NCBI RefSeq assembly: GCF_000219625.1 | Contig: NC_018211.1 | Location: forward strand, 434,001-498,000 | Direction: 5' to 3' | DNA: 64,000 bases | Source of the DNA: Zymoseptoria tritici IPO323 | Taxonomy: Eukaryota > Ascomycota > Dothideomycetes > Mycosphaerellales > Mycosphaerellaceae | Shown here: positions 18,711 to 29,614 of the stretch, in pieces | Numbering within the stretch: the stretch's first letter is position 1 | Layout of the letters: each line of letters starts with the position of its first letter | The notes under the pieces: generated by a model | The model's input: the letters and a program-made list of their open reading frames with translations, nothing else | What the model was told of the DNA's origin: nothing | The model's database searches: none | Made by a program: the position numbers and the translations under genes

Positions 18711-21146
18711 TCACTTCTTCGCCTCCCTCCAAGCCTCATGCAACTTCTTCTGCCTCTCCCACTCCTTTCTCAACTTCTTGCCCCGTGACTTTGCAACCTC
18801 GACGCCTTCCTTATCTTTTGTAGGCAGACCCTCCTCATCCCACTCACTATACTCGCTCGTCCTGAACATCTCCAAATGCGACAGCTTTCCCTTCTCCGCC
18901 TTCTCCTTCTCCGCCGCCTCTGCGTCCGCCTTGGCCTTCTCTTTCGCTTGAGCCTTAGCGGCCGCTTGAGCTTCACGATCTTGTCGCTCTTGGCGGAGAG
19001 AGGATGAGAGAGGGCGTACGAGGGCATGTCGGGATTCGCGGTCTTCGAGATAGATTGACAAATTCCACAGCACAGTGTTCCGGAGATGGTCGCAAGCGGC
19101 GAGGTACTCTTTCGGTGGGGCGGATTTGGAGTGCAGAGCGAGGATAGTACGTTGAAAGTCTGCGTATGCTCCGGCGTAAGGTTGATTTTCGCCGTAGAAG
19201 TTGTCCTTTTCGTCCATGCGGCCTAATGACTGAAGATCGACTTCGCCTTTGATGGCTTGCTCGCGCACTTTGTCGCGCAGCTCGGACAGTGGGTAGATGA
19301 AGGGTTTTGCCTTTTCGGGAATGTCGACTCCTGACCAGCCCATCTGGCCTTTGCGATAATTTGCGTCAAGACCAAACATGATGAGGATTTCAGTCAGCCA
19401 GGTGCCAATAGCGATAGAGGTCGGGTCGGGAACGTTGGTCGCGGAGTTGTGGGCTGTGACGAGGTCGGTGAGAACGCGCATTGCGGTTGGGGTATCGAAG
19501 GAGTCGCAGAGAGCTTCGTGGAGTTTTGTCTTGGAAGACTCAAGAAGTTGATCAAGTTCAGTGGATGAGGAACCGTTGGTATGTGATGAGCTGTCAACGC
19601 CGGATGGGTGGAGTTGGAGGTCGCGGACCTTGATGAAGAAGTTGTTGACTCGCTCTTCCCACGAGACGCTGGCTTTGACAAGGTCCGGAGTGATCTCAAG
19701 GCCTTCTTTCCACGGGCCGAGGAGGAACACGATACGCAGTGACCGTGGCGTCCATTCACCTTTTGATAGTGCTTCCTTGATGGTGGTGAAGTTCTTCAAA
19801 CTCTTGCTCATCTTGCTGCCTTGAATGCTGAGATGACCCATGTGGATGAAATAATTGACCCATTGCTCACTGTCTGCTCCGCACTTATGCCAGTATGCTT
19901 CTGATTGTGCGAGCTCGTTGTCGTGATGAGGGAATGCCAGATCAATGCCGCCGGAGTGAATGTCAAATTGCTTGCCCAGAACGTCGGAAGCCATGGCACT
20001 GCACTCAATATGCCAACCTGGTCGTCCGGGCCCCCAAGGAGAATCCCAGCTAGGCTCGCCCGGTTTTGATGCTTTCCACAGTGCAAAATCTGCGTTGGAC
20101 TTCTTGAATGTGGTCTTCTTCGCTGCGAGTGAGCCTTCGCCATCTGCCAGCAGTTCTGTATCATTCCGATTCCACGGCTCCAGTCTTGCATAATGACCTC
20201 CTGACGCCTCCCATGCTGTCGTATCGTAATACACAGATCCCTCATTTGCGTATGCGAATTTGTTGTCCTCAATCTGCTTGACGAAAGAAACAATCTGCGG
20301 GCCGTATTCCGTCACTCGCGTGAGCTTGTCCGGATATCGCACATTGAGATTGGTCATGTCCTCGAAGAAGCGTTGCTCGTATCGTTTCGTCAATTTCGTA
20401 AATATGTCGTGGTCATCTCCCTTGACCGTTGTCGAGTATAGGCTGTCAATGTGTGGTAAGAGAACTCCAGAGGCTTTCGCTGTGAACTCATCCATTGAAG
20501 GTGAGGACAGCAGCAGTGCCTGCGCGGCCGAGCTTGCGGTGTTCAAATGCATCTTGACCTTCGCCTCCTTGTCGCCCGGTGGTGTTCCATCATTCGCGAC
20601 GCTCTTCCCTGCCAACACATGTCCGTACTGCTTCTCAACAGATGTCGTATATGACTCAGGTGTAGCCTCCTCAATCAGCGGCAAGTTCTTCTTCAGATAT
20701 GCCTTGAAAGCCTCCGTCGTTGTGGTCCGTACCTCCTCATCCACCTCGGTATGTTTCGCAAGAAATTGCGCCAGTAGATGTTGTTGCCGTGCAGCCAGAA
20801 TGATCTTGTCGTCGACATCGGTAATGTTCATGACAAAGTTGACATCAAACTTGAAATAATCCTGCATGATCCTCCGGATGATGTCCTGCGAGACATAATT
20901 CCTCGCATGTCCCAGATGCGCATCGTCGTATACTGTCGGTCCGCAAGCATACCAGCCGACTTTCCTGCCTTGCGGATCTCTTGGAGTGAACGGGGTCTTG
21001 GATCGAGTGAGGGAATTGTAGACGGTGAGACTGGGCAGTTTGGCGGTCTCGGAGCGTATCGGCGCTGTCCACTTGGGTTGTTGAGTGGCAGCCATGGTGC
21101 AGGCGGAGCGGAGGGAGCGGTGGAAGAGTCGAAGCAGCATACACAA
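18711..21146 (-). CDS. CRS1: Cysteinyl-tRNA synthetase, probably dual-targeted
   Basis: Single exon, 811 residues from the first ATG. The enzyme attaches cysteine to tRNA-Cys. Class I motifs are present: CGPTVYDDAHLGHARN, with the HIGH-type HLGH at 77-80; MNITDVDDKI; the zinc-site stretch GRPGWHIECSAM with HSGGIDLAFPHHDNE; and KMSKS in GSKMSKSLKNF. The C-terminal domain ends in a Lys/Glu/Ala-rich helix. Two starts are in frame: the first gives MCMLLRLFHRSLRSACT, a basic Leu/Arg leader like a mitochondrial presequence, and the second at 21095 (MAATQQPKW) gives a cytosolic form. Fungi often make both forms from one gene; that this happens here is inference. Confidence 0.95.
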   Translation of the reverse strand: MCMLLRLFHRSLRSACTMAATQQPKWTAPIRSETAKLPSLTVYNSLTRSKTPFTPRDPQGRKVGWYACGPTVYDDAHLGHARNYVSQDIIRRIMQDYFKFDVNFVMNITDVDDKIILAARQQHLLAQFLAKHTEVDEEVRTTTTEAFKAYLKKNLPLIEEATPESYTTSVEKQYGHVLAGKSVANDGTPPGDKEAKVKMHLNTASSAAQALLLSSPSMDEFTAKASGVLLPHIDSLYSTTVKGDDHDIFTKLTKRYEQRFFEDMTNLNVRYPDKLTRVTEYGPQIVSFVKQIEDNKFAYANEGSVYYDTTAWEASGGHYARLEPWNRNDTELLADGEGSLAAKKTTFKKSNADFALWKASKPGEPSWDSPWGPGRPGWHIECSAMASDVLGKQFDIHSGGIDLAFPHHDNELAQSEAYWHKCGADSEQWVNYFIHMGHLSIQGSKMSKSLKNFTTIKEALSKGEWTPRSLRIVFLLGPWKEGLEITPDLVKASVSWEERVNNFFIKVRDLQLHPSGVDSSSHTNGSSSTELDQLLESSKTKLHEALCDSFDTPTAMRVLTDLVTAHNSATNVPDPTSIAIGTWLTEILIMFGLDANYRKGQMGWSGVDIPEKAKPFIYPLSELRDKVREQAIKGEVDLQSLGRMDEKDNFYGENQPYAGAYADFQRTILALHSKSAPPKEYLAACDHLRNTVLWNLSIYLEDRESRHALVRPLSSSLRQERQDREAQAAAKAQAKEKAKADAEAAEKEKAEKGKLSHLEMFRTSEYSEWDEEGLPTKDKEGVEVAKSRGKKLRKEWERQKKLHEAWREAKK

Positions 21147-23329
21147 GACGAAGGAAAGATGTCTTGTTCCAGCTGAGATGAGCTTCAGCTTCAGGTTTGA
21201 CTCAGCGCTGGCCAGACCAAAAATACGCCTTACGTCGGGAGCGGAGGCGGGATGTGCCTGCAGATCTCCCGTCGCGTGGCAGGGACCCCTTGTCGTATGC
21301 AGATCGACGAAACTGGAAAGAGAAGTCGAATGTTACTTTGATACATCGCATACATTTCCATTTCGTTCAAATGAGTGTGGCTCCGTGTCGTAGACTTCCA
21401 TAACGACCATAAATCGATCCCGCAGCAAATCTCCGGTTGGCCTTCATCAAGGCGCGAACAGGAACAGTCACATTGTTTCCTTTGCCACCCGTCCTCACTG
21501 CTTGATAGCGACCTTATAGCCGGTCCTCTCGTACAGACCCGCGTTGCTCTCTTTCAAGTAACAGCGAGAAAGAAACCATTGTGTCTTGCATCGGTTAGCA
21601 ACGCTCAGGATTGAATGTGTCGAAGAGCAATCACACCTTGTTGGAGCTGATGGTTCAACGGCAAAGTGCTGGTTGTTGGGCTTGGTGTTTGGTGATTGAA
21701 GGCGGGTGGATGTGATGGACTGTTGAGAATGAAGAAGACAGCGCTATCGACGAATGAACGAGGCCTTATGTACCCACCGGACAAAGGTCTAGAGTTTCCA
21801 ACTCTCGCAATGGCATGGCTCGGAAGCAGATGTGTGCATCGACGGCCAAGCTATCATGCAAGGGGATTGTACGACTGAGGTGATCACGCGAACATGTGCA
21901 TGAACCTAGGCATGAAACGAGACACTGAACGATCGCATCGAATGAAGTTGCAAGGAAACGCAGCCATCAAGTCTGCCTTCGAGCCAGGTTCCGACTGAGA
22001 ATAGTTCCCAAGCTCGAGGACACGAATCAAGCAGCAGCTTGGCTTGCTACATTCGCTGCGATGCACTTTCCGAGTAAGCCATCTCCGCTGCAACTCATCG
22101 AACTTCGATATCAGCCGCATACCGGAACATCGAAAGGTCGGGGAAATGCGACTCTTCGTGGCACCTCAGCCTTACCAGCTGCAGGGCAGCTTCCTCGTGA
22201 TCTCTCAGCCTCATGGCCTCAAACATTCAAAGACATGGATATCTCCACATTCCAACACGGCGATGCTCGGGTCAAAGTGATAACGTAGTATTGATCAGGC
22301 CTCAATGCATGAATGGCGAAATCTAGCCCTGGCCATGTTTTCGGGAAGAAGGCCGACTGCATCACCAGGTCTATGGCGACAGCGATGGCGGAGCTGCATC
22401 CAATACTTCCGAGAAACCGTACTCCAGACTGGAGCCTTCGCAACTACGACGAGACGCCACAGGCAGAACGGCGTAGTTGTAACCAGGTCAGAGGCCTATA
22501 CCTATGCAATAAAGCCTGCAGATCCGAGGCTGAATAGCATCTCAACGTGATCAAGAACAATTATCCTCATCAAGGTCTTTCCGCGGCCGAGACGGTTACT
22601 TGCATGATACCAGGATGAGAAAAGCTCCGAGCGGAGGAGTCGTCTACGATGAGAGATTTGAAAGACAAAGCTGTCGGATTGTTGAGAAAGAACTTACATA
22701 GAAGCAGAATGCAGCACCGGCGGTCTTCTCACGCCGCATATTCTCTCTTCTCATGTCGACGGCGAGCCCAACGTTCCGATTTTTGACTGCAATGCTGGCC
22801 AAAGTGGAACCTAAAATCAAACGCCGTTCCAAATTCAAGCCCTTCCTACTGCCACCTCTCATGCTTTGTAGCCTCTGAGTCTTCGTGTGTGTTCGTGATA
22901 AATGTGTTCGTCGTATGTGCACAAGCCTCCTGCGTGTGGCGCAATGTGACTGCAACATTCGCTCTCAGGTCGTCGTGTGGACTGCAAGCCGGACAGTCCG
23001 TGTAGTGTGATTTGCAGCGCTATGCGTAGAGCTGAGGAAACATGCGAGCTGCTCTGGTCCGAATTGGTAATGAACGGAGCCGGTATAGAGTTCTATCCAA
23101 GAGACTCGAGATCTCGCCTACTCCTCGTACGGGATGCGGAAGCCGTGATGATCCCAGGCCATACCTTCGGAAATCATCGGCCTACCGGGTCCCAAATCGT
23201 CGACCTAGCGGGTCCCAAATCATCAACGTCCAGATCGCTCAGATAGTATGAGCAAGTCTGTGGACAGGAGCATCGCGGCGGTCTAGGTACGAAGTTAGCA
23301 ATATCTTCGTACGACACTTTCGGGACAAC
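21147..23329. other. 2.2-kb gene-free stretch
   Basis: Upstream DNA of CysRS and 3' flank of the next minus-strand gene. I saw no coding signal, tRNA or inverted repeat. A 23-bp tandem duplication lies at 23181-23226. Confidence 0.45.
23181..23226. repeat. Tandem duplication, 23 bp x 2
   Basis: Two adjacent units, CCTA(C/G)CGGGTCCCAAATC(G/A)TC(G/A)A, differing at three positions. Confidence 0.8.
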
Positions 23330-24799
23330 TTACAACTCCAAGGCGGTCAGACTCCGAGCTTCCTCCTTCCACTCCTCGATCTGCGGCTTGATCGTGCTGT
23401 AGACATTGTTGTTGAGCAGATCCTCCCACTTGTTCTTGATGCAGGTCTTGATGGGACCGGTCAGGCGCACTGTCTTGATTGACTGGAGATACTCCGCAGC
23501 AAAGCACATGACATAGTCCATGAAGCGCTTTTGACAGGGAGGGGCGCGGAAATTCAAGCCCCTGGCAGACCAGAGGCTGATTTCGTCGTCGCTGACTCCC
23601 GCTCTACGACCGACAAATTCGCTCCAGGGACTCAAGCTACCTTCTGAATGGGGTTCCAGCTCCAGATAGTGTAGTAATGGGAGGGACCGCAGGAAACACC
23701 CAGCAGGGACAGAGCCTGTGTGGACAATCGTATCCGGTTGGAAACTGTCGATGGATTGCTGACGATCTTGATGGTAGTGAGCGTCGAAAGGGGCGATTTC
23801 CACCTTGAACATGTGCACAAGTTCCAGTGGCTGGAGACACAAGTACATGCGCTGAAGCCAGGAGAATTGCTTGGGAATGATGGGCCGACAGATAGTTTCA
23901 AAGGACCACAGATAGGAGAACACCTTGGTAGTCTTGCGCCACAGGACATCGCGAGACACCTCGGCGAGGTCCTTGTTGAGCCGAAGGACCGAGAGATTTG
24001 TGGGCGGTACGACAGGATAGACCATTTCAAGACCCTGGTCCCAGAGGCTATTAGGAGAGCCCGCAGTAATGTGGACCTCGCTCCAAGGTGTGTATTGCCC
24101 TCCCGAGAGTCTGGGCTGCACCATCGCACCCAGAGTGTACAGGATAAGTGTCTCCCGAATCTCCGGCGGCAGATCGTAGAACCGAAACGGCTTCTTCAGG
24201 CTCCTCCACCACTTGAACTGGACAGCGTAGCCCACTTCACCAGAAGCCGCTTTCTCCCTCTCACACAAAGGATCCAAGGCCTTGAGGTAGTCGCCGAAAG
24301 GAGTCCATTGCTCGCCATCGCGCAGCATCACGGTCGATGAATCCCAGTCGGAGGCGGGCCCGACGTCACGAACGAGCTTGATCTGCACTTTGATAGTGCG
24401 GCACCGCTGGAAAAGCGCATGAACGACAGGTGCGGTTTCGCCTTCGTAGAAGACCGTTGGCGCGCAGTTCAGCGCCTTCAGACAAAGTGGGCTGGCGAAC
24501 CTTTCGTATGGGGATTGGACATCGTTCACCAGTGTGAGAGCCTTCCAGTACGCCGTGTCGAGTGGGTTTGGTACTTGGAACTTCAACTTTGCGCCGAACT
24601 CGTGGCGAGTGTGGCGGCGAATTGGCTGGTCGACTGGATCGCAATGCTTGTATCCGGGAAAACGATGCTTTTGTTTCTTCTTGGATTTGCGCACAGGGTT
24701 GTTGGAACTATGTTGAGAGTGGTTGCGGCTTGAGGAGGAGCCGGACATGTCTTGCGCATCGAGCTCGTGCGCATCTCCGTGCAGGCTCGCGGTAGCCAT
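23330..24799 (-). CDS. F-box-like hypothetical protein, paralogue 1
   Basis: Single exon, 489 residues, no named family recognised. The N-terminal 50 residues are Ser/His/Lys-rich and look disordered. A middle motif FRFYDLPPEIRETLILYTLG resembles the F-box-like DLPPEIR core of many fungal orphan proteins, followed by Leu-rich segments (SVLRLNKDLAEVSRDVLW). It is homologous along most of its length to the gene at 25916-27331: both share KFQVPNP-D-YW-AL, LNCAPT, VMLRDG-W-P, NLSVL/NISVL and FAAEYLQS-KTVRLTG. Tandem duplication is the simplest origin. Role unknown; if the motif is a true F-box it would recruit substrates to an SCF ubiquitin ligase. Confidence 0.75.
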   Translation of the reverse strand: MATASLHGDAHELDAQDMSGSSSSRNHSQHSSNNPVRKSKKKQKHRFPGYKHCDPVDQPIRRHTRHEFGAKLKFQVPNPLDTAYWKALTLVNDVQSPYERFASPLCLKALNCAPTVFYEGETAPVVHALFQRCRTIKVQIKLVRDVGPASDWDSSTVMLRDGEQWTPFGDYLKALDPLCEREKAASGEVGYAVQFKWWRSLKKPFRFYDLPPEIRETLILYTLGAMVQPRLSGGQYTPWSEVHITAGSPNSLWDQGLEMVYPVVPPTNLSVLRLNKDLAEVSRDVLWRKTTKVFSYLWSFETICRPIIPKQFSWLQRMYLCLQPLELVHMFKVEIAPFDAHYHQDRQQSIDSFQPDTIVHTGSVPAGCFLRSLPLLHYLELEPHSEGSLSPWSEFVGRRAGVSDDEISLWSARGLNFRAPPCQKRFMDYVMCFAAEYLQSIKTVRLTGPIKTCIKNKWEDLLNNNVYSTIKPQIEEWKEEARSLTALEL

Positions 24800-25915
24800 G
24801 GTGAGTGCGCAGATGTAAGTGCGGGCGTGTTGGGTAGTTTAGAGGATGTGTAGTCCTAGTGTGGTGTCGACTAGTTCGTCGAAGCCGAGGAACGAGGACG
24901 TGAAGGAGATGTCGAGGATTAGAAGGAAAGATCGAGTCCAGCGACCTAAGTATCGAGTCGCACTGCGGCCCGCCGCGAGCCGCAAGTCCGTGCGAGCATG
25001 TAGGTGAATGCAACTGTCCTTAGCGCCGCTTTCGAAGAGGGATCGTCAGCGCACATGCGCGCAGCAGAGTGAAAGCCCATCTGGTCGCTTTGCAGTCTGC
25101 CGTATGAAGTTGATGAGTATAAGTATCGTGAAAGTACAGAGCATTTCGCTTGCCGGGCCAGGAAGAAAGAAGCTCTTCTTCAGTACAGAGAACAGACCAG
25201 CCCGTCAAACAATGGACGACCGCTTTGCACATGCGCTCGTTTGCATTTTCATATGAAGGAAACATGTTTGCTCAGCAGGCAAAGAAAGAAACTCACAGCA
25301 ATTGCCTCAATGGTAATGGGCGCATGTGCGCAAGGGCGCAAGCACGCTGCAACGAAAGAATGGGAAATCGTCCAGCGTCAAAGCTCTGACTTCAAGAGAT
25401 ATATCGCAAACCATGACGTGGATGTAGAGAGATATTAAGAAGGACCTTACAAAGACCTGTGCTTAGAAAGCCGTGACCTTGCTGCCTAAGACGACCTCTC
25501 TCATGATCTCGCCGTAGTGCTGATCGAATCCGAATCGCAATGCTGAAGAAAATAGCAACGAGAAATCAAATGCAGCGCCATATTCAGCTCCACGATGTTG
25601 TCGGCCAGGTCCGACCTTGGTGCCATATCCTGGCTGATGTTGTATGCGCGATCGTCCCGTAGCTCACGCTTCAAGATGTATGCGTCTCATAGGTAACGCT
25701 TAGCGATGGCAAAGTCCAGAAATTCTGCGGCGCACCGGGAGTCAATTCCAACCATCAGTGCAGAAGACGTAGCCTCCTGCCTTTGCTGCCTTCGCTTCCT
25801 CCTCTGCCGCCTTGCCGTACGTGTAGTCGTACGTGGCGCACGGCTCAGCGCAGTAGCAAATTGGTGGCCTAGTCATAGTGTCAGTAAATGGCTTCACAGC
25901 GGGAGTATCTCCGAC
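24800..25915. other. Intergenic between tandem paralogues
   Basis: About 1.1 kb; promoter of paralogue 1 and 3' flank of paralogue 2. No supported gene or RNA. Confidence 0.5.
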
Positions 25916-27331
25916 TTACACCTGGAATCGTGTGAACTTGCGAAACTCGTCTTTCATGGCTTCAAGTATTGGCTTGTTGTTCTCATACGACGCTTGATTG
26001 AGCAGCTTCTCCCATCGATCCTTGGCACTCTTCTTGACCACCCCAGTGAGTCGAACTGTCTTCACGCTCTGTAAGTATTCCGCAGCGAACGCCATGACCA
26101 TGTTCAAGACTGTCTCCGAGCAGTGCAGTGTGACGCCATCATGCTCATCATCCGGATCCGAGAAAACCGAAAATCCCTGCCAGTCAATCGACCGCAATTC
26201 GAATGCGTCCGTCTCGAGTTCCAGAAACTTGAGACATGGTAGATGTCTGAAGAGCTCCCCTGATGGTCGATTGTGGGTGTCAATCGGGGCGTGCCAATCC
26301 TCTGTGAATGGCTCGACCTCCACTCTGAAGGTCGTGATCAGATCCATGGGGCTCAACGACAATTTCATGCGGCGGATGAATCGGAAGCACTGTGGCGGAG
26401 CTAGAGCAGCGTCTGGCACGTAAAAGCCCGGCTGGCGAAGCACAGGCAATTCGGTTTCGCGGTGGTACACTTTCGTGGTCTCTCCCCAGAGCAGAGTCCT
26501 TGCCACATCTGCCAAGACCTGGTTGAGGCCAAGTACGGAGATATTTGTTGGTGAAATGTTTGGTCGATCTTCGGTGAAGCCGGATCTCCGGAATCCTTGT
26601 GTGAGACTGAGTTGACTGTGTTTATAGTCTGGTGGTCGAGGGAACACCTCCTCTCCGAGGGCGTAAAGTAGAATCGTCTGCCAAAGCTCAGGCGGCAGAT
26701 CCAACAGTCGGAATGGTCCTCCGATGCTTCTCCACCACCGCTCCTGAACCCACCAGCCGACTTGTCCGGTACTGGCGAAGTCTAGAACAGGCAGAGACTT
26801 GAGGTAGTCGATGAGTGGTATCCAGCGATCTCCATCCCTGAGCATAACAGTGCATGAGCCCCATCCAAGCTCGAGATCGCATACGAGCTTCAATTGCACC
26901 TTGATAACTCTCGACTCCTGGAACAACATGTGCACGACCGGCGCAGTGTCGCAGGCGTAGTATATTGTCGGCGCACAATTGAGCGCACTCAACTTCATCT
27001 CATGCGCGAACTTTTGGAAGGCGTCGTGCTCTTGCGAGGCCTCGATGACTTTCAGTGCTTGCCAATATGTCATGTCGTACGGGTTCGGGACTTGGAACTT
27101 GGAGGGTGCACCAAACCGGTGTCGATCTTGCTTCTCGATAGGCGCATCGACAGCGTCGCAGCGGCGGAAGCCGGGATATTTGCTGGGTTTCTTTGGCTTA
27201 GGCTCCTGTTGGTATGGGCTGTCCCAGTCGACTGCGGAGTCTGCAACACTCTGCGCATCGGTCGACTCGGCCATGGTGTATGTGTCGTATGGGAAAGGGG
27301 AGTGCGCTTGCTTTTGCTTCCGTGAAGTCAA
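25916..27331 (-). CDS. F-box-like hypothetical protein, paralogue 2
   Basis: Single exon, up to 471 residues; translation may begin at the second in-frame ATG (27274, MAESTDAQS). The core motif is FRLLDLPPELWQTILLYALG, equivalent to the F-box-like segment of paralogue 1, and the same landmark blocks follow in the same order (KFQVPNPYDMTYWQALKV, LSALNCAPT, VMLRDGDRW, SPTNISVLGLN, FAAEYLQSVKTVRLTG). By eye the two proteins look roughly 40-45% identical, so this is an old duplication. The N-terminus again is polar and probably unstructured. No catalytic motif seen. Confidence 0.75.
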   Translation of the reverse strand: MTSRKQKQAHSPFPYDTYTMAESTDAQSVADSAVDWDSPYQQEPKPKKPSKYPGFRRCDAVDAPIEKQDRHRFGAPSKFQVPNPYDMTYWQALKVIEASQEHDAFQKFAHEMKLSALNCAPTIYYACDTAPVVHMLFQESRVIKVQLKLVCDLELGWGSCTVMLRDGDRWIPLIDYLKSLPVLDFASTGQVGWWVQERWWRSIGGPFRLLDLPPELWQTILLYALGEEVFPRPPDYKHSQLSLTQGFRRSGFTEDRPNISPTNISVLGLNQVLADVARTLLWGETTKVYHRETELPVLRQPGFYVPDAALAPPQCFRFIRRMKLSLSPMDLITTFRVEVEPFTEDWHAPIDTHNRPSGELFRHLPCLKFLELETDAFELRSIDWQGFSVFSDPDDEHDGVTLHCSETVLNMVMAFAAEYLQSVKTVRLTGVVKKSAKDRWEKLLNQASYENNKPILEAMKDEFRKFTRFQV

Positions 27332-28765
27332 GTCTTCACCAAAGTCGAAGAAAGATTGATGTAAAAGGGATGTCGAAGAAGATGTCGAAGAGAGAAAGCA
27401 AAGGTCGAGGCTCGTGAACTACATGCGAAGCGCACTCGCAAAGGGCGGCCCGCAGCGACCCGGACATCCGTGCTGAAAGTCGAGGTGAATAGCAACTCTC
27501 GCTTGGCACGAGGTTTCTCCTCTCCGTATGGTAAGCTCCTTCTTCGCGGCTTCGCGGAAAGCGTAATGAGATCACGAAGATCCTCCCCAGGCTCTCAATC
27601 GCAACATAGGGTCATGGTGTGCAGTCATGAGCAGGCCAAGGGGATTGTTCATATCTCTCATGCCGAGATTCGGAAGACGCTGGGTTCGCAGACTCAGGAG
27701 AAGGGCGTTGCTTGGACGCCATGTTTTCCGGGAAGCGTAGTGGTTCTCCGTGCCGCCGTTTTGGTTTCGCCTGATAGAAGATGTGTATACGGTTTGATCG
27801 GGCGGGATCGAGTTGCAGCCAAAGCAGCCATAGCAGACTTCGACAACCGTCAACATCGGCGTCCGTTGAGGAAACGCAGCAAATCCGGCTCATGATGCTG
27901 CCTCCTCCCCGTCTTCACACCCAGATCTTCTCCTTGCGAGCAACTTTCCCAAGCAAGCAAACTTTCCAAGCAATCATGTCAGTAAGCAGTTCAGCAAACA
28001 TACCATCCCTCCATGACGCATCTTATATCCCAACAAACACAGCAGTCCGGGATCATCCGCCCGAAAAACAACAGATATATTCCACAAACTTCCTCCCTCC
28101 AACCAATCAAGTAAAACCTCCCATTTGGCCGCTTCGCAAGAAACTGGGCTTGTAGTAATATACCGAAGTGGAAATCGGTTTTCTGAACTCGTGTTGTGAT
28201 GGTAAGAGTTTCTTTTGCAGTTTCGTTCGTCGGGCATGGAAGAGGAGACTTCTGCTTTTTGCCTGAGGATCGATTGATTGCGGCGTCATTCGATGTTGTT
28301 GTTTGTTTGGTTGTGCTGATAATGCGCGAGTTCGAGCCCATGTTTCACACGTTGAAGGACCTCGCCACTGAGGTTTTTGCGTGTGACAAACGAACGGACA
28401 ACAGCTAGCTGCACATTCGGCCAGCGACATTCTCTTCCTTGTACCATATTGTCACAGCAAGATTCAATGACCGATGTCGTCGTGCACTTCTACTTCCGTA
28501 TCCTTGACCGCCTCCTGGTGTAGTAGAGAACAAACCGCATGTGTGAAAGCAAACGCCCGACGACGATTTGTGAAGCTCTGTGCTGCCTGGCAAATCGCTT
28601 GAGTCCGTGTCTTTCGCCCCCGCTGTGCGAACGAAGTTTGCTGCCGGCAATAATATCGGCGCGAAATGACGACTCAGTTGATCTGCATCTTTGCATTTGC
28701 GCTCGTGGCAATGCAATGCGTCGTTGGAATTCTCAACTTGGCTTTCATTCGCAACCCAAGCTCGC
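27332..28765. other. Intergenic with a dispersed repeat copy
   Basis: About 1.4 kb without a supported gene. Positions about 28066-28345 carry one of two copies of a non-coding repeat whose partner is at 59748-60015. Confidence 0.5.
28066..28345. repeat. Dispersed non-coding repeat, copy A
   Basis: Matches 59748-60015 in the same orientation over about 270 bp. Shared blocks include ATTCCACAAA, AATCAAG-AAAACC, CCCATTTGGCC, GCTTGTAGTAATATA, ACTCGTGTTGT, GAGTTTCTTTTGC and TTTTTGCCTG-GGAT. Both copies lie a few hundred bp downstream of the stop of a minus-strand gene. Confidence 0.65.
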
Positions 28766-29614
28766 TCAGCTCCCCTTCAGCACTTTTATCCCCTCTGCCT
28801 GAGCTTCCAGATCGGCATAGATCTGCACGAGCGCCAGCATCGCATCCGAGGCTTTGACACTTTTCGCCTTTCTCGTCGCAGCAGCCAGATCCAGCAACAT
28901 CGTCCTTCTAATATCCACCAATCTCGACTTCTGTGCCACCAAGAACGGATGCTCCGGTCCCAGCTTCTCCATCAAAAGTCGAATGATCAGATAGGAATCC
29001 GCATGCCTCCTCAATTTCTTGACCGGCACACCTTCCACATCCTCTTCGTCTTCCTCCTCCTCATCCTCATCACCGACATCGTCCTCATCCTCCATACCTC
29101 CACCAACACCAAGCCTCCTCTCCAACTCCCCAACCCTCTCCCCAACCTCCAACAACCCCCTCCCCAGCATCGCCTCCCTCCTCAACCTCTTCTTCTCCTC
29201 TACCAACCCTTTCACCTCTTCCGCCCTCTCCCTCACCCCAGTCCTCACACCCTCAACCTCCCTCCTAAACCCCAACACGCCCACCCTCACACCCTCAACT
29301 TTCTCCTCTCCACCCTTCAAGTCATCTCCCAGTCCCAAGAAGTGCTCATAGTTGTCATTCACCAAGTCCAACAGTTCCCGGTTGAGGAGTTGTGAGCGAG
29401 ATCGTAAGTCGGAGCGTAGATCTTCGAGGGTTTGGTGCCGGTTGCGGAGGGTGGAGAGGTAGGTTGCGGGGTCGAAGGTTGGGGAGAGGAAGTCGGAGCG
29501 GGAGAGAGGGGCTGGGTAGGGGAGGGTGTCGATGTCGTCTGAGGAGGAGGTAGATGGGCGGGAGTGGGGGGTTGTGGTTGGTTTTGAGGGGGAGGTCAGG
29601 TTGAATGTACTCAT
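28766..29614 (-). CDS. COG2: Conserved oligomeric Golgi complex subunit 2
   Basis: Single exon, 282 residues from MSTFNLTSPSKPTTT; an upstream in-frame ATG at 29731 is less likely. The family pattern LSRSDFLSPTFDPATYLSTL, then HQTLEDLRSDLRSRSQLL and LLDLVNDNYEHFLGLG, is the COG2 N-terminal domain, which forms the coiled-coil legs of lobe A of the COG tether for retrograde intra-Golgi traffic. A long heptad-rich Glu/Arg region and an acidic run of Glu/Asp follow. The end VKKLRRHADSYLIIRLLMEKL is conserved in fungal COG2, which is short compared with animal COG2. It is transcribed divergently from MRPL1. Confidence 0.85.
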   Translation of the reverse strand: MSTFNLTSPSKPTTTPHSRPSTSSSDDIDTLPYPAPLSRSDFLSPTFDPATYLSTLRNRHQTLEDLRSDLRSRSQLLNRELLDLVNDNYEHFLGLGDDLKGGEEKVEGVRVGVLGFRREVEGVRTGVRERAEEVKGLVEEKKRLRREAMLGRGLLEVGERVGELERRLGVGGGMEDEDDVGDEDEEEEDEEDVEGVPVKKLRRHADSYLIIRLLMEKLGPEHPFLVAQKSRLVDIRRTMLLDLAAATRKAKSVKASDAMLALVQIYADLEAQAEGIKVLKGS

